A stretch of 64,000 nt of DNA from assembly GCA_011316305.1 (NCBI GenBank), contig SAUG01000015.1, positions 1-64,000 of the forward strand, given 5' to 3'. The notes beneath the pieces were generated by a model. It saw nothing but the letters and a program-made list of their open reading frames with translations. It was not told the origin of the DNA and made no database searches. This stretch comes from Rusavskia elegans (lineage: Eukaryota; Ascomycota; Lecanoromycetes; Teloschistales; Teloschistaceae). The translations under genes and the position numbers were made by a program. Shown here piece after piece: positions 43,392 to 56,600 of this stretch (its first letter is position 1; the number at the start of each line of letters is the position of its first letter).

Positions 43392-44885
43392 CGTTCCAGG
43401 TGTTCCTTTCGCAAGAGAGGGTCCAACAAGAGTCAGGCCTTAGACAGGCCGCAATACAGAGACTACTTCAGCGACTTGGCACCGTCGGTAAGCCTTTCAT
43501 CTCGAAGTATGGATGAAGTCAAAGAGCGCAAAAAGCTCATTACCACTGAGAGCAATGATCGTTGTGCCAAATTTTGGAAATGTGGACCTAATAATGTACA
43601 AACAAAGCGCTGCCATGAAAGCGGACGGCAAGATGCGGCTATCCGTTGACTTGCTGGAGCAGAAAATGTATGGCGTCTAGGCTGGTGCCAACCATCTCGA
43701 GATTGGTTGGAGTTCGATGAATTCGAGGTGGGAAGCTGACAGGCAGCCACGAAACAGGGTTTCAGGACACCCTATTCTAAAAAAGGCTAGTCGTTGGTCG
43801 CTGGGACATCTGCCAAAAATAGCCACAAATGTCTCGAAAAAGGATGTTGGATATGTCTCACATCTTTGCTACCGATGTGAGATGTGTCGGTCTAAGATAT
43901 ATGTCCAACAGCGGGATCGACGCAAATCTTCATGACGGGTCGACCATTGCCTCCACCTATCTAAGGGCACCTTGTAGCGATCCTCATAGGGTAATCGATG
44001 GTCTGGCCGCGCTTGATGATGTTCTACCTTGCTGATCAATCAGGCGTCCATGCTGTTTGATGTCTTTCCAACCTTGTTTGAAAGACTAGAATATGTTTTA
44101 CTACCTGGAGTGAAGGCTAGCTATTTCTTGACACGGATCGGCCCTCCGAAGATCGAAGGACAAACCCAGACACTGCGACTCTCAACGTCTTACTTGGAGC
44201 GATGTGTTATCCTTGCTTCCAAAACTACATCTCGTAAGTGAAGACCAGGTCCACATGGTCCTGCAGGTCCTTTGACAAGGTAATACAACTCCTGGCGCAA
44301 TCAGCGATTGTGTTGATTGCTACTCCCACTAGCTGACCACTGTCAACCATGAGATCTGATCTGCCATATCCATTGGTTTCGAATCCTTCTAGTATAAGCT
44401 TCGTTTAGTGAGGTAACCTTCAAATATCTGTCAGGGTCTGGGCTGTATACGCCATTTGACGAAAGACACGGCTCGGTACTTTGGACCGGCAACGATCCTA
44501 CAACACGGGACAAAAATAGATGGTTTTCGGCCCTTGAATCAGACGAAACATTTAGATACATGAGAAATGTCTCTCGGAGGGAAATCTCCCCTTCCTCTAG
44601 TCATGCGGCAAGCAAGATATACCATTCAACCAGAGTTTCGAGACGACCAACGCCTACCGTCCCGTCGTACGTATAGCTCTGCTATTACTCTCGGTGCTTA
44701 ATGTGCCACTCACACCTATAAGTCCTGAAACATGAATATGACAGTATATATGTCGGTCATCTTCTGCTCAAAAAACCCATCAATTATTCATCGATCACAA
44801 CCATACAGTAATTCGATATCAAGACATTCCTATCAAATAGCACTTTTTCATACAATTCTTTTCTTCACGCTTTCATCTTCAAGCC
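43392..44885. other. About 1.5 kb without a supported gene
   Basis: Only short ORFs are present. A small inverted repeat is visible at about 43853-43885 (GTCTCACATC, nine bases, GATGTGAGA). The last about 150 bases are CT-rich and A/T-rich in the way of a fungal promoter and leader for the metalloprotease gene that starts at 44886. Confidence 0.4.
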
Positions 44886-46415
44886 ATGAAGCCTCAAAAT
44901 CTTCTCCCTCTTCTCGGTACAACGAATTTCGGACTCGGCATGGTCATACGACCCTATTCCAACGTGATATTCCCATCGAAATCTGCACCGGCGCTATCGC
45001 TTCCAGCGTCTCTACAATCCGTCAATCAAACCCACGTGAAAGTCTCCATCCAAAACACATACCCGCAAGATATCTCCATTTTGACATGGAACTCCCACTT
45101 CCAGCCTAATGCAGAGCACGGATCGTTCTCAGTAACACAAAACCTCAATGGTACCAAGTCCAAGCTTTTTCCCGCAGAAGGCATGTTGAGATTCAGCTTT
45201 ATCGAGGCTGTGCCGAGTGATTTTGTCAACATTTCTACTGGAGAGGAATACGATAGCTACTTCGACCTTACTAGACTCTTCAGGGTTCCAAGCGCTGGCG
45301 AATACGAAGTCACCTTCAACTTGACCACTCCTGTACTCCTTCACACCAACGGTACAACCCTCGAAGAAACGCTCAGAAGATCAGATCCCTTGGCTCGCGG
45401 TCTCCCTAGCCTCAACATCCACTCGGACCCTCTCACCATGCACCTGGCCGAATCTCAACCGGATCTGCAAAAACGTCGAGCGCGCTTCCAACCCGGCGGC
45501 TGCAACAACGACTTCGCGATCACCAACGCCCGCAACAACGCCAAGGAACTCGCCGGCATTGCAAAAGGTAGCGGAAATGCCGGGTTATGGGATCTCTACT
45601 TTCGATCGAATGACCAGCAAGCCACCGTCAGCAGGGCGTACCAGGGAGTTCTAGACTACGATCCAACTAACAACAACTTTGGCATCACCGAGCAATGCGA
45701 TCTCACGAACATAGACGACGATTGCAAAAAAAGACCCCGGACAGCCGCATACGCTGCAGGTAAGCTCTTTTCCACACACATACAGATGAAGAGAGCGATC
45801 GATCTTTAACCAAAATAGGGCCCATCCCCACTGTCGGCCAAGGTAATCAGTACTTCATTGTATTCTGCCAACCTTTCTTCTTCCTGCCTGCGAAATTGAC
45901 TTGCGACTATGCGAGCTCCGATCGGATCTCTTTACTCGATCAAGGTGGTACTTATATGCACGAACTCCTCCATGTACCGGAATTAGCGGGCGTAGAGATC
46001 AACGACAAGGGGATTGGTAAAAATGGAGAGTGCTACGACTGGTAAGTGAGATCTGTCTACAAGATGCCATCCACAACAGCAACACTGACGTGATTTGAAA
46101 TCAGGGATTGTACCACTCGAGCTACCAACGGCGACGGCGATTATCGTCCATGGAATATCGACAAAAGCTATGAGTTGTATGCCTACGGCGCGAGAGCACT
46201 GCGCTCCAAAGAATGTTCCGTAGATGAGGCGAAGGTTACTGCAAAATACGTCAAGGTTAACAAAGCGATGTAAGTGTTCCTATTTGAGCCAAGGGTTGAT
46301 AGAGTGACAAGGCTAATACTGCTGCAGCGCTGATAGATATGATGAATGCGAGGAGGGAGTGGAGTGTATCATGGACCCGATTGCCATTGCTGGTTCAGTA
46401 GCGCCTACAGGGTAA
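44886..46415 (+). CDS. M35-like (deuterolysin/aspzincin) metalloprotease
   Basis: Four exons: 44886-45759, 45819-46041, 46105-46269 and 46328-46415. They sum to 1350 nt and encode 449 residues. The zinc motif is MHELLH (His339, Glu340, His343), preceded by the conserved-looking ISLLDQGGTY and followed by YELYAYGARAL, the pattern that holds the third ligand region in aspzincins. An N-terminal propeptide-like part (about residues 45-200) contains VKVSIQNTYPQDISILTWNS, comparable to the deuterolysin pro-region. The RRARFQPGGC stretch at about 200 is a likely dibasic processing site before the mature enzyme. Ten Cys and several N-glycosylation sites suggest secretion, but the first 20 residues are only weakly signal-peptide-like, so the true start may differ. 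Confidence 0.82.
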
Positions 46416-47253
46416 TGATTTGGTCGATCTCGCTTGACCTGCCAGCTGGGAGGATGATTCCTATCTGAACGAGGGCACGAACGAGGAACCCAATCTGTAT
46501 AGTGCCTGCTTGGTAATGCGGGAGAAAATGTGGGTTTGAAGTGATGTCTTTTGTGTGCAAAGATCGTGTTATGGAGCGCTGCGGCGTTATGGCAGACCTC
46601 TGCAACCGTATTTTCTCTGTCATTGCATGCGTCTCTACTGGAAGACGGTCAATCTTTTGCAGCTCGTAAAATGTATATACATAGTCTGTGTACTACTAGG
46701 TTTATCCTCTTCACCATCATCGACTTCTCTTTTTGCAAAAGGATACCAGCACGAATCTCGTCCCCCGGACTTATGTTTTCCAGTACACCACATACATCAA
46801 AAGCTTTGCTCGCACCCGTGCCTACTAAACCCTACGAAACACCTACTAGTAAAGCATATAATACAATATGGAACACCGAGTCCCTGTGATCCCAATGTTG
46901 ATTTCAACAAGCGACCACCTAGCTCTCTCTATCTTCTTCTATGCTGAATGTTTTAATGGGTCGCGTGCCAGCAGGCGTTTGATTGGCAGAATGACAGCGG
47001 CTCGGTTGGTCGAATAAAATCGCTTCAACCGACCGTTCACGGACTCCCGAGACGGAAGCTCCGACCATTGCCACTGGTGCATGCGACTTGCGATCTCATG
47101 AATAATCCACTTATTCGATAAGGACGTAAAGCTTCGTCAGTAAGCCTCGTCTGATAATACTTCTCTGATGTTGCTCTTGCTATGATCGCTTTCATGTCCC
47201 CGGCCTTGAACGCTTTGGTGTAGTGAAGTTCGTCTAATCGCTCCACGCTTGCA
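46416..47253. other. Intergenic, 838 bp
   Basis: Several overlapping short ORFs (46405-46623 minus, 46551-46889 plus, part of 47037-47492 minus) occur, none with a motif. The minus frame 47037-47492 overlaps the more convincing secreted protein on the plus strand and is taken as a shadow. Confidence 0.4.
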
Positions 47254-47952
47254 ATGATCTTATTCAATCGGGAACCGAAGGTTCTGGCCGTCAGCCATGT
47301 TTTAACACTTCTGTACTTGGCCATATTCGACTCCGCCTCTCTGGCAGCCCCTGCACCTCTTGATAACCCCAAACCCGGAGCTCTGCCAACTTTCGACGAA
47401 TCTCTGAGCCAGACTTCGAAATTCTTACACGACAACAACACCCAAACACCTAGAAATGAGACCATCCTATCATTCAAACCATGGCCCACCAAATACTACG
47501 AAATCCCCCTCTCCACACCCTACATCCTCACCATCACGGCAAGCCCCTACACCAAACACTCCGACTTACCTCCCCCCACAATCCCCTCCATCCAATCATT
47601 CATCTCTACATTCGCCTCCGACATTGCAGCCGCCTACCCACCTCCCTCTCTCTCCCCTCCCGAAGCCGACCTAACACATTACGATTTCGACTCGTACACC
47701 GAGTATGGAATCAGAATCTACAGATACAGCATCATCGCCAATCTAGCGCCGTCTGAAGTCGTGGTGGAAGCACTCGGGAAGTTTGGGGCCGAGGTGAGGC
47801 AACATGGACCGCCGGCGAATATTGATGCGATTATTAAGGTGAATTCGAAAGGGATCAGGCCGGCGAGGTTGTTTAATACTTTGACATTGTATATTGTACC
47901 TATAGGATCGAGCGTGTTGCGTTTGGGTATAGAGGGTAGGGAAGGAAGCTGA
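47254..47952 (+). CDS. Predicted secreted protein of unknown function
   Basis: This is a single exon of 232 residues. A hydrophobic segment at about 11-30 (VLAVSHVLTLLYLAIFDSAS) ending at SLAAPAP looks like a signal peptide with a slightly long n-region. The mature part has two N-glycosylation sequons (NNT, NET), a Pro-rich middle, and a C-terminal half with regular beta-like alternation, such as YGIRIYRYSIIANLAPSEVV. Only fungal-hypothetical-protein character can be claimed. No Cys appears in the mature part, unlike typical effectors. No domain recognised. Confidence 0.6.
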   Translation: MILFNREPKVLAVSHVLTLLYLAIFDSASLAAPAPLDNPKPGALPTFDESLSQTSKFLHDNNTQTPRNETILSFKPWPTKYYEIPLSTPYILTITASPYTKHSDLPPPTIPSIQSFISTFASDIAAAYPPPSLSPPEADLTHYDFDSYTEYGIRIYRYSIIANLAPSEVVVEALGKFGAEVRQHGPPANIDAIIKVNSKGIRPARLFNTLTLYIVPIGSSVLRLGIEGREGS

Positions 47953-50619
47953 AACTGTGTCGGCTTTCTTAGGATATTTATTGCGTTATATATGAATTTC
48001 TGTCTGCACCGAGGGGATATTTGAATGATGACCGTGAGTATTCAGTCATGAAGTACCAGAGAATAGTGATCAAGAGGGTATAGTCTTTGTTTTCTGTCTG
48101 GCCTTTGAGTGCCAGTCTTGGTTATATAGTCTGTCCGATGATCTGTCCGACGTCCGTACAAGGTAAAGCAGATTTGTCTGAATGGTCCTAGATGTTTCAT
48201 CCATTCTACACAAGCGCAACAAGTACACTTGAAACAAATGACGTACGTACCGCCAAATATGAATGGCGAAAAGCCATGACAAAGTCTATTGAAAAATGTC
48301 AGTTCAACATCCTCTTACAAACACTTTCTTCTTGGTACAAGGGTTGAGACTAGCGTTTCAGGTTGTCCAGACTTAATATCATAGAATCTCGAGCTATCAT
48401 TATGACATGATACCCTTCGAAACTTAGATGGTGGTCTAAGGAAGCATCAACTATGGCCTCAGCGAGCGTTTCATTGCATTAAAGCTTGTCACAAGACCCT
48501 TATGACTCTTCTTGGTAACTGCAACCTATTTACAGATATGCTTCACATACTTTGACTCCAGCTTTGGGGTCGAAACAAAACTACATGAAAGACTTGAACA
48601 CGTAGTATGACGCTCCCTTGGCCTGTACTGGTCAAACATATAAGCCCCCCCATCCATCAGCTTTTCTTTCCCATCATACTACCATCAGCAAACAGAAATA
48701 CAGCAGATCTACTCGAATACCAAATCTATCGAACAATCAGACACAAGCTTCCCACGCTTCATCATCGACCCAGACTCCCTGCACCCCTACAGCCTTTCAG
48801 CCGAAGACAACTCCGAAAAACCAGCATGTGTACCGTCACCACCTACGTCTATGAATGCGGTCATACCCAAAACGTCCGCGCAATGTGCATAAATCGTTCG
48901 CCCATGCATTGAAGTGGACATCAGCAGGCTCTGGTACTAGGAGATTGCTGGTTCCGTGACAAAACAAGCGATCCTGCTGCACCGGAGAAGAGTTGTCAAG
49001 GTAGATAAAGGCGGAAAGCTCGTCTTGATCATGATCGTATCTATTTGGGAGCCGAATTGAGAGGGACTTTGTTCATACCGGTAAATCTGAATCGGTAAGC
49101 TTCGATAGAGAGAAATAGATATCCTCTGTAGATAAGTAGGCAGGGGTACAAGATATCTTATATTAGAAGCTAATAAGAAATCAATAGAGGAAGAAAAGAG
49201 AAAGATTAGAATTATAAAGGAGCGTGGACTTTCTATAGAAGTTGCTCCTTGCTTATAACCTTCCTGTCGAATCTATACCGCAAGCTAGCTTATCTTGATC
49301 TGCTATAGGTAAGTGTATTTAAAACCTAAGGTCCTCAGCCTAATTCGGTTGGCGAACGAAGATCCTCGACGCCGTTGCAGGGTATTATATAGAAGACAGA
49401 CATTCTGCCGCGAAAGTAGAAGAGATATGGAAATACCTAATTATTGTCATCATGTAGCATACTTTAAAGAAGCAAGTAAACGCAAGGAAAGTTCCAAGCA
49501 ACGAAGCAGTATACTAAAACCGCTGTACCGCGCAGCTTGATTTTCAAAAAATCCTAAGTAAGATCAATGCTTTCTTCTTAGCGCTTTTACTTAACCAGAA
49601 CTATATTTCGATTAGAGATTTCTCGCCCTCGCTTCTATCCGGGGGGGTGTCTTTATAAGTCCTCCAAATGAATCCCTTCTCGAAGTACCGTGTGTGTTTC
49701 TTATTATCATGACTCACATGACCCATCCAGATCTACCCCCAAGTCGGACCCCTAATACAAGGGTCCGTCAATGAGCAATGTATCCAATACGTCGAATGCA
49801 ACACCTTTCAGCCCTTCCTTAATCATAGGAAACCAGTCTTCCGTATCGAGTATCCGAGTTCTGCCCCCAAGTTGACAGACGATGATAGAGATAGGTGCTG
49901 TGGTGATGAAAGTACGGTGGGGTTTTCGACCGTGTTGAAGGGGATGCAGTTTGGGGAATGAGGGTTTGGGTGTCATATTTCTTAACTGTGGGGTAAGTCA
50001 CTTCATGGAGCTATGATGTACCGAGTATAGAAATGAAGAGTGAATTTTACTGTGGTTAAGGGCGTTATGCGTCGGTTGAGAGTCTGGTGGGTTATCAGAC
50101 GGTTGTGGGAACCTGTTGTAAGTCGTTAGCATACCACAGTCTATGTTACCGTACGTAAGATTTGAGCTGTCGGTGGCGAGATTCCCCAATACAAATGGTC
50201 AGATATGAGCATTCCGTGTTGTATGGAAGTCGTCCTTGTATGTCATTATATACGGAAGAAGGGATATGAGTTTTAAACTCTCCCTCCTGAGCAGATCGAC
50301 CGCCTAAATTGATCTCTGTTTTCGTAGAAGACACTGGAGGTGCCGATAGCATACCTGAACCACAAGCTGGCGCTGTCGTTCTACGTGAAGCGGTGTAGGT
50401 GTCGTACGAATCTCCCTGTCAACGATCACTAAACTCCTCGCCCATCCTATGTAACACCCGGGGTATCGATAAGGAGCTTTCGAAGTACCGATGGTAGATT
50501 CAACTGATCAGGATCTGCATGACAACGCATGGGCAAAGGTTTGGGCAGTATATGCCAATCTCCAATTTTCTATCTACCACCTCGTTATGATGCCAGCCAT
50601 CCCCTGACCCAAACCCATC
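47953..50619. other. About 2.7 kb gene-poor region with a partly degenerate AT-rich core
   Basis: A possible small Cys-containing ORF at 48826 is listed separately. 49080-49650 is AT-rich with few TG/CA dinucleotides and may be an old repeat. A minus-strand frame at 49752-49976, ending ILDTEDWFPMIKEGLKG and beyond, is the most protein-like of the rest but has no recognisable family. Confidence 0.4.
48826..49004 (+). pseudogene. Small Cys-containing ORF, probably frameshifted
   Basis: An ATG in good context opens MCTVTTYVYECGHTQNV, a start seen in small fungal Cys/His-containing proteins of the type MCxxxTxxYxCGH. This frame stops after 28 codons at 48912. The adjacent frame continues with SGHQQALVLGDCWFRDK and on to about 49004, which reads like the natural continuation. 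Either there is a frameshift or a short unrecognised intron. It is too short for certainty; function unknown. Confidence 0.35.
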
Positions 50620-53600
50620 CTACAAAGACATTATCTCTGCAGGGCGCCTATCTCCTTTATCCGCTGTCAAGACTGCCTCTGAAAGCGTCATATTGAGCCA
50701 AAGAAGGCCGTCCATCATGTCTTTCCCAGCATCAACTGCGTCCTTGAGTGAGCGGCGTTTGGCTTCCGGTAGAATTGTGACGAAGCCGTTGCAGGGCAGT
50801 TCTCGAGCACCGTTGTAAGCAACCCCCACCCCTCCCTTGGAAGGATCATTGCGTGCCGTCTTGACAATACGCTTCTTGACTGCCATTGGTATCTTGCGGA
50901 AGTCTGCTGGACGCCTGAGGTTTGGTAGACTAAGCAGATTTGCGGCCAGCCCGCCAACCTGTGGGGCCGCAAAAGAAGTTCCTTGATCAAGCTTGACGCC
51001 CTCAACATCTAAATGATCAGCAACAGGGATAGGGTCCGCATGTGCATAAGTACTGATCTCACCAGTACACGATGAATCAGTCGGCCCAAACAAAGGGTCA
51101 AGAATCCCAAGCCTTCGGTTCCAAGGATCTCCGACCCCCAAATTGAAAATAGACTTCTCGCCTAGTGTGTCGACACTGCCAACATTGATCATCGGATTAT
51201 TTGGTTTTGCGAAGCGTTGCGGATTAAGGTATGAGACTAAGTCGAGCTCGGGAATCTCCTCGAACATATTACCCGCAGCGAAGACGGTTACAATACCAGT
51301 AGCCCATGCTTCCGCGAGAACGTCCACCCACGGATCGGACCTATCAGGGCGTGGGATGTTGTATGGCGGTCGATACGCATATTCGGCATGTCCGTTGTTT
51401 CGCAAGAGCTTAGACCTGAAGGTAGCTGCCATGTGTAGTGTTTTAGCCACCGAAGGGCATCAAGAAGATAAGATAAGACTTACAAAGACAGTAGACGAAG
51501 ACGGCTTTGCCCTCTAGATTTCTTCTCCTAACGTCATCTGTAGCCCATCGGTACCCTTCCAGGGCAGATTCCGGCTTATCTGATTGATCATCATCGCTCT
51601 TGATTTTGACATTGACCAGTGAGACTCGCTTGGCTACACCGAAGACTTTGCCAACGACGATAGCGGTGACAGCAGTGCCATGACCCCGAGTATCACCAGT
51701 ATCTTGGATACCGGGGACAATGTGATTACGGTGGGGAACTTCTTTCAAGTCCTGCATCCGAGTGGTTAGACAAAAGGACAAGACATCCAGGACATTTCGG
51801 AGACACGTACTTCATGGTCCCAATTCACACCAGTATCAAAGACGTAGACAGTACAGCCAAATCCCGCTGATTTTTCGTAAACGTATGTATTTCTATCCAC
51901 TGCCGCATCGGACACAAAATCGGCCCAATCCTCATCTTTCGGCATGGAAAGCAGATTAAGATACAATACATGATCTTCATTAATGACAATCTCAGGGGAT
52001 TCATCTTCGTCTCGTCGTCGGAGATAGTCCTTTCCGGCCTTAGAAGCATTGGCTTGAACAAAATTCGACAGAATTCTTTGGCGATTGTTGGGAATCTGGT
52101 GACTGACTATCGGGTTTTCGTGGATAGTGATGGCTTCCTCTTCGGTCCATTTGCCTACATAGCTCTGGAAATTAGCTCCGTCGTACACGTATTGTCTCCC
52201 TGCCCCTTTGTCAGGAAGTCCCTTAATCCATTCTTGGAATGCTTTGACTGAGGTCCCAGGTACTGTGTTAATATACCATTCAGACGCCACATTCTCATCG
52301 TCTGAAGCTGCCACCAGAGGTGGAAATGCCTTTGGCGAAAGTGGGTCATCTGCTCTCGTGAAGAAATAGATGGCATCCACGACGAGACCTTGTGTCAAGA
52401 GGCCGCCGACAATAGCCGCTGTTGCTTTGAAGCGAGGTGTGCTGACGGCCGCTCTGAGACGCGGCGATAGGGCAGAGACTGACTTGGCCGCTTTTCGAAG
52501 GTTCGTCTGCGCCGTCTTCACAGCATTAGCTTGACCACCAGTGAAGTCTGTAAGTTCGATCCCGTCAAATTGTGCGGAGATGGCTGATAAGTCTGCCGAA
52601 AACAGGTAAGTAAGCGTACAAACAATCAGACGTCTGATCCTAATTTTGCAAGTGACACAGAACGGGATGTACATACCTGAACTGGCCGTGTCTACAGCGT
52701 TGGCAGCGTTCGAGATTTGACTGGGACTTGATGAGTCTCCGAGGGAGCGGGCAAGGTTCGAAGCAGACGCAAGGGCGTTCTGTGCGGTGATAGCGTACGG
52801 CTTAAGTGCCGTGATGGCTAGCTGGCCGATCTTGGGTAGACCCAGGCCAGCGAGACCACCTGAGGGGAATGGAAGGCCACCTCCGGCTGTACCGGGACTC
52901 TCACCTCCGCCTCCACCTCCTCCACCTCCTCCACCTCCTCCACCTCCACCACCGCCTCGTCCTCCTCCGCCTCCTCCGCCTCCTCCGCCTCCTCCGCCTC
53001 CGCCTCCGCCGCCATGGCCAGAGCCGGAGACAGAGCCAGAGCCAGAGCCGGAACCGCCTTTGCCGCTCATGACATTCGATCCGCCAGACCCAAGCCATGA
53101 GAGGGGTTCCAATAGATTGCTTCCGGACAGAAGAGTAGCCGCTTGATCGTAGGCTGGACGACAATTTGACATCAGTTGCTGACGCTTTTTTGAGCCTATT
53201 GAACAGGCTTTGAGCTTTGGAACAAGGCCAGAGACCACTTGACGTGCAGACTCTAGGTCAGACTGTCCTTTTCGGGCACCGGGGCGGACGTTGTCATCAA
53301 ACGAATTAAGATCCCATTTCTTTGCTTGATCTGAGAGCACGGCATAGTCTATATGATTCAGCAAACCTGCAAGGCGAATGGTGGACCCCAGATACACTGA
53401 CCTGAGGCAAGTGTAGTAAGAGCACCGACGACAGCACTGACACCGGCCGAAGTAGGTTTCCCCGATTTTAATCCGTTGACGGCATTCCTAGCTGTGATAA
53501 GATCATTTTGCGTCGTGGCTGCATATGCTGTCATCGCTGAAATAGCAGCTACACCCGCTGTTGCTAATCCTAAACCCCCAAGACCACCGTTAGGAATAGG

Positions 53601-56600
53601 CTCACCGCCACTGATGTAGACGCCAAGGCCAGTCCCATTTGATACGCCCTCGGATCCACTGGGGGATCCATTGCTGGGTCCATTGCCAGAGCTACCAGAT
53701 CCACTGCCAGTTCCGCTGTTAGAGGGATTGCCAGAGGGATTATCAGAGGGATTGCTAGAAGGATTGCCGGATGCACTCCCAGCAGCGGCGGCGGCAGCGG
53801 CCACGGCAGCTGCAGTGGCGCCACTATTACTACCTTGGCCAGAACCACCCGGACCCCTCGAGGAATCAACTGGTGGGGAGAATTCGTTGCACCCGTTGAG
53901 GTATGCCCTGTTCGATCTCCGGGTCAGACAATCAAGAATAACAGGAAAGGTAGGATCGGGTGAGATGTGTTCAGAACGAATGATCGATTCAAGGCAGCGA
54001 AGACCCTTAATGATAGATGAAGATAGGATTCTCACCTCAGAGCTCCAGAGTTTGGAGCTATACCCACGTAAGAGTATCGATTCGTTTTCTCGAGCCGTCC
54101 CCAGAGGACATCTCTACCAACAGAGCCGATACCTGTTGCGATGGGCTTAGCATCGTTCATCGGAACCCAACCCCAACCACCGTTTGGCTTTGGTCCCAGA
54201 TTTCTGTAGACAGTGGTCGCCCCGGACAGTTGATCGATCTGATGTTGAGTGTCAGTTTGAGCTAAGTAAACCCCAAGCTCAAGAGCTCCAGGGCCAGATG
54301 GTCTTCGAAAGGACATACCCCCAAACAATCTGAGAACCCATCTCCTAAATTCTCCGTGAGCCATACGATCTTAGTTCCTGTCGATCCACTTACCGTCAAT
54401 GTCCTTGAACTGTACGTGGTCCGCAATGAACCCAATTCCAGTAGCGATGGGTTTGCCATCGTTATATGGAATCCAAGTCCAGCCTCCAGGCTTCTCTCCT
54501 TTGTTTAGATAGAGAATTGCATCACCACGTTCAGCGCCCAGAAGAATGTAGTCCGCTTTTCCATCGCCATCCATGTCAGCCAACCTAACATTTTTGCCAG
54601 GGCCAAGGCCGGTTGCAATAGGTTTGCCATTGTTTGCAAGATTCCAACTCCATTTACCATCCGACTTTTGTCCTCCATTTTTATAGAGTACGATCGAGCC
54701 CGATTTTGGATCCACTATGTTGAAATCTTGCTTTCTGTCGCCGTCCACTAGTAGATCCCGTAGTCAGCATATGCTTTTAATCAGTCAGAGAGGATCAGTA
54801 TGAGATATGTGTCCGAAAATGAAGGATTGGAAACAAGAATTGACGAACAGGGCCTGTCCCGACTTCAAATCTAGGGGATGAGCTTCGGAGATTGTCTTAC
54901 TATCAGCAAATTGAATCATCTCTCCTTTAGCTCCAGTGCCGCTCATGATATCCTGAAAATTGTTTACCGGGATCCAGCTCCAATGTTTGCCGTCCGACTG
55001 AAGACCACCGTTCACGTACAGACGGACAGCCGCATTTGCGCGAAGAACCACGTAGCTAGAGCGACGTTAGAGGCAGTTATATCTCAGTCGACTGTACGTC
55101 TTAAGCTCAAGAGACATCGCAAGATTACCAGTGTTGCAGAGATGGCATATACCACAGGGGAAGGGGGCTTACTCGTCGAGGTCATCGCCTTACAGTGTCA
55201 GCCACTTCATGGATTGATCCACCAAAGAGGAGGCAAGACTTACCATTGAGATCCGCCAATATCACGCTATCCCCAATAACTGAAGTATCCTGTAGAGACA
55301 CAGAAGTCAGCAAAGCTCCGGTCATACCAGGTAAACTCGTAAATTCAGGGAAGAAAACATACAGCCGTGCCTTTGTTGATATAGACATCCAGCTCCCCTC
55401 TAATCACCCAAATCAGTGTCTTAGTTTGCGTCTGAGCGATAATACGAACTTGTCTCCGACTACGATGTAATCAACCTTACCCTACGGAACGATCAGCATT
55501 GAAACGTGTAAGGCTGGTCACTTACGTCTCCCGTCAAATCGGCCAGATGACTCCACTCAGAGGATCTGCCTGTACCTCCCGCGACTGAACCTATGCCTCC
55601 TGTGCTCGCCCAGCCGGGTTGGCCCTCTTTCTCAGTGCGATAATTCAAATAGCCAGTCAGGCCTCCATTGTTGTCAGATGTCCATTGAAGGTAGTCCCCA
55701 CGTCCTAGATGTAGATTAGCTACTCACCACGATGACTTCAACTGGTAAGATGTTACCATCGCCTGTCGCTGTTAGCTAACCATCTATGCACAGAAGAGTC
55801 CAGGTATAAATAACCATTAATATCCTTGATTGCAATATCACCACTTCCGAATCCTTGGGCGATGTGGCCGACGGGCTTCCACTGGATACCATCAATTGTC
55901 TTGGGCTTTCCGATGTTGAGGTAGGCGTCGAGGCCGCCGTTGGAATTTTTAACTTCAACATCTTGGAGTCAGCGCAACTGTTAAGTGATGTCAAGTAGCA
56001 AACAACGGCTGTTCTGACCAAGATAGTCGGGTCTACCGTCGCCTGTCCCGGTTAGCTGAACTCGATTGTTTGATATGGAAAAGCACCCTACCGTTGATAT
56101 CACCAAACAATACACTGGAGGCTTTGGCACCTGGGGCGCCGGAAGCCAATTTGTGCGGGCCGTCCCAAAGCCAGTTCCCGGGTGCTCCTGCTTTGGGGCC
56201 ACCGTTTAGATAGACTGCAAGAAGATTCAGAGTGAGCATGTGCTTGATATCTTGATTTGGTGGACTCCGAAAGCTGCATCTTGATCTTATAGCCGTAGTA
56301 TTGGAAATCTTCAGGAAAGATCAGCTGCGATAACCTACCCGTTACTGAGCCTGTCTCTTTGCCTAGGACAACATAGTCTGCCTTGCCATCAAGATCGATG
56401 TCGACAAACCGAATGAGCTCCCTTGGTGCGACACCGCTTGCTATTTCTTTGCCCTCGTTGACTGGGTTCCAGCTTATCTGATCGCCAACTCCAGTGTTCT
56501 GGTAGAGAATAACAGAGCCGGTCTTTTCATCCACACTGGCGGAATCAGAAAGTCAGCATTTGCATCACGTCGGATAGAGACGATCGGAGACGGATCGCGT

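Noticed and set aside
44370..44400. GGTTTCGAATCC resembling a tRNA T-loop
   Set aside because: No matching T-stem, anticodon arm or acceptor stem could be found around it.
47037..47492. Minus-strand frame of 151 codons
   Set aside because: It overlaps the plus-strand secreted protein, which has a signal-peptide-like start; the minus frame has no motif.
52787..53164. Open frames on both strands giving Pro-rich, Leu/Arg-rich or Trp/Arg-rich proteins
   Set aside because: They are shadows of the GGN-codon tract that codes for poly-glycine in the giant gene; repeat codons without stops keep every frame open.
53350..54035. Splitting the giant gene into an SGNH/FG-GAP gene and a separate subtilisin gene
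   Set aside because: No start codon with a signal peptide or promoter-like sequence lies between them. Introns at 53908-54035 and 53349-53401 join the parts in frame with good sites. Kept as one gene, with the caveat that transcript data are needed.
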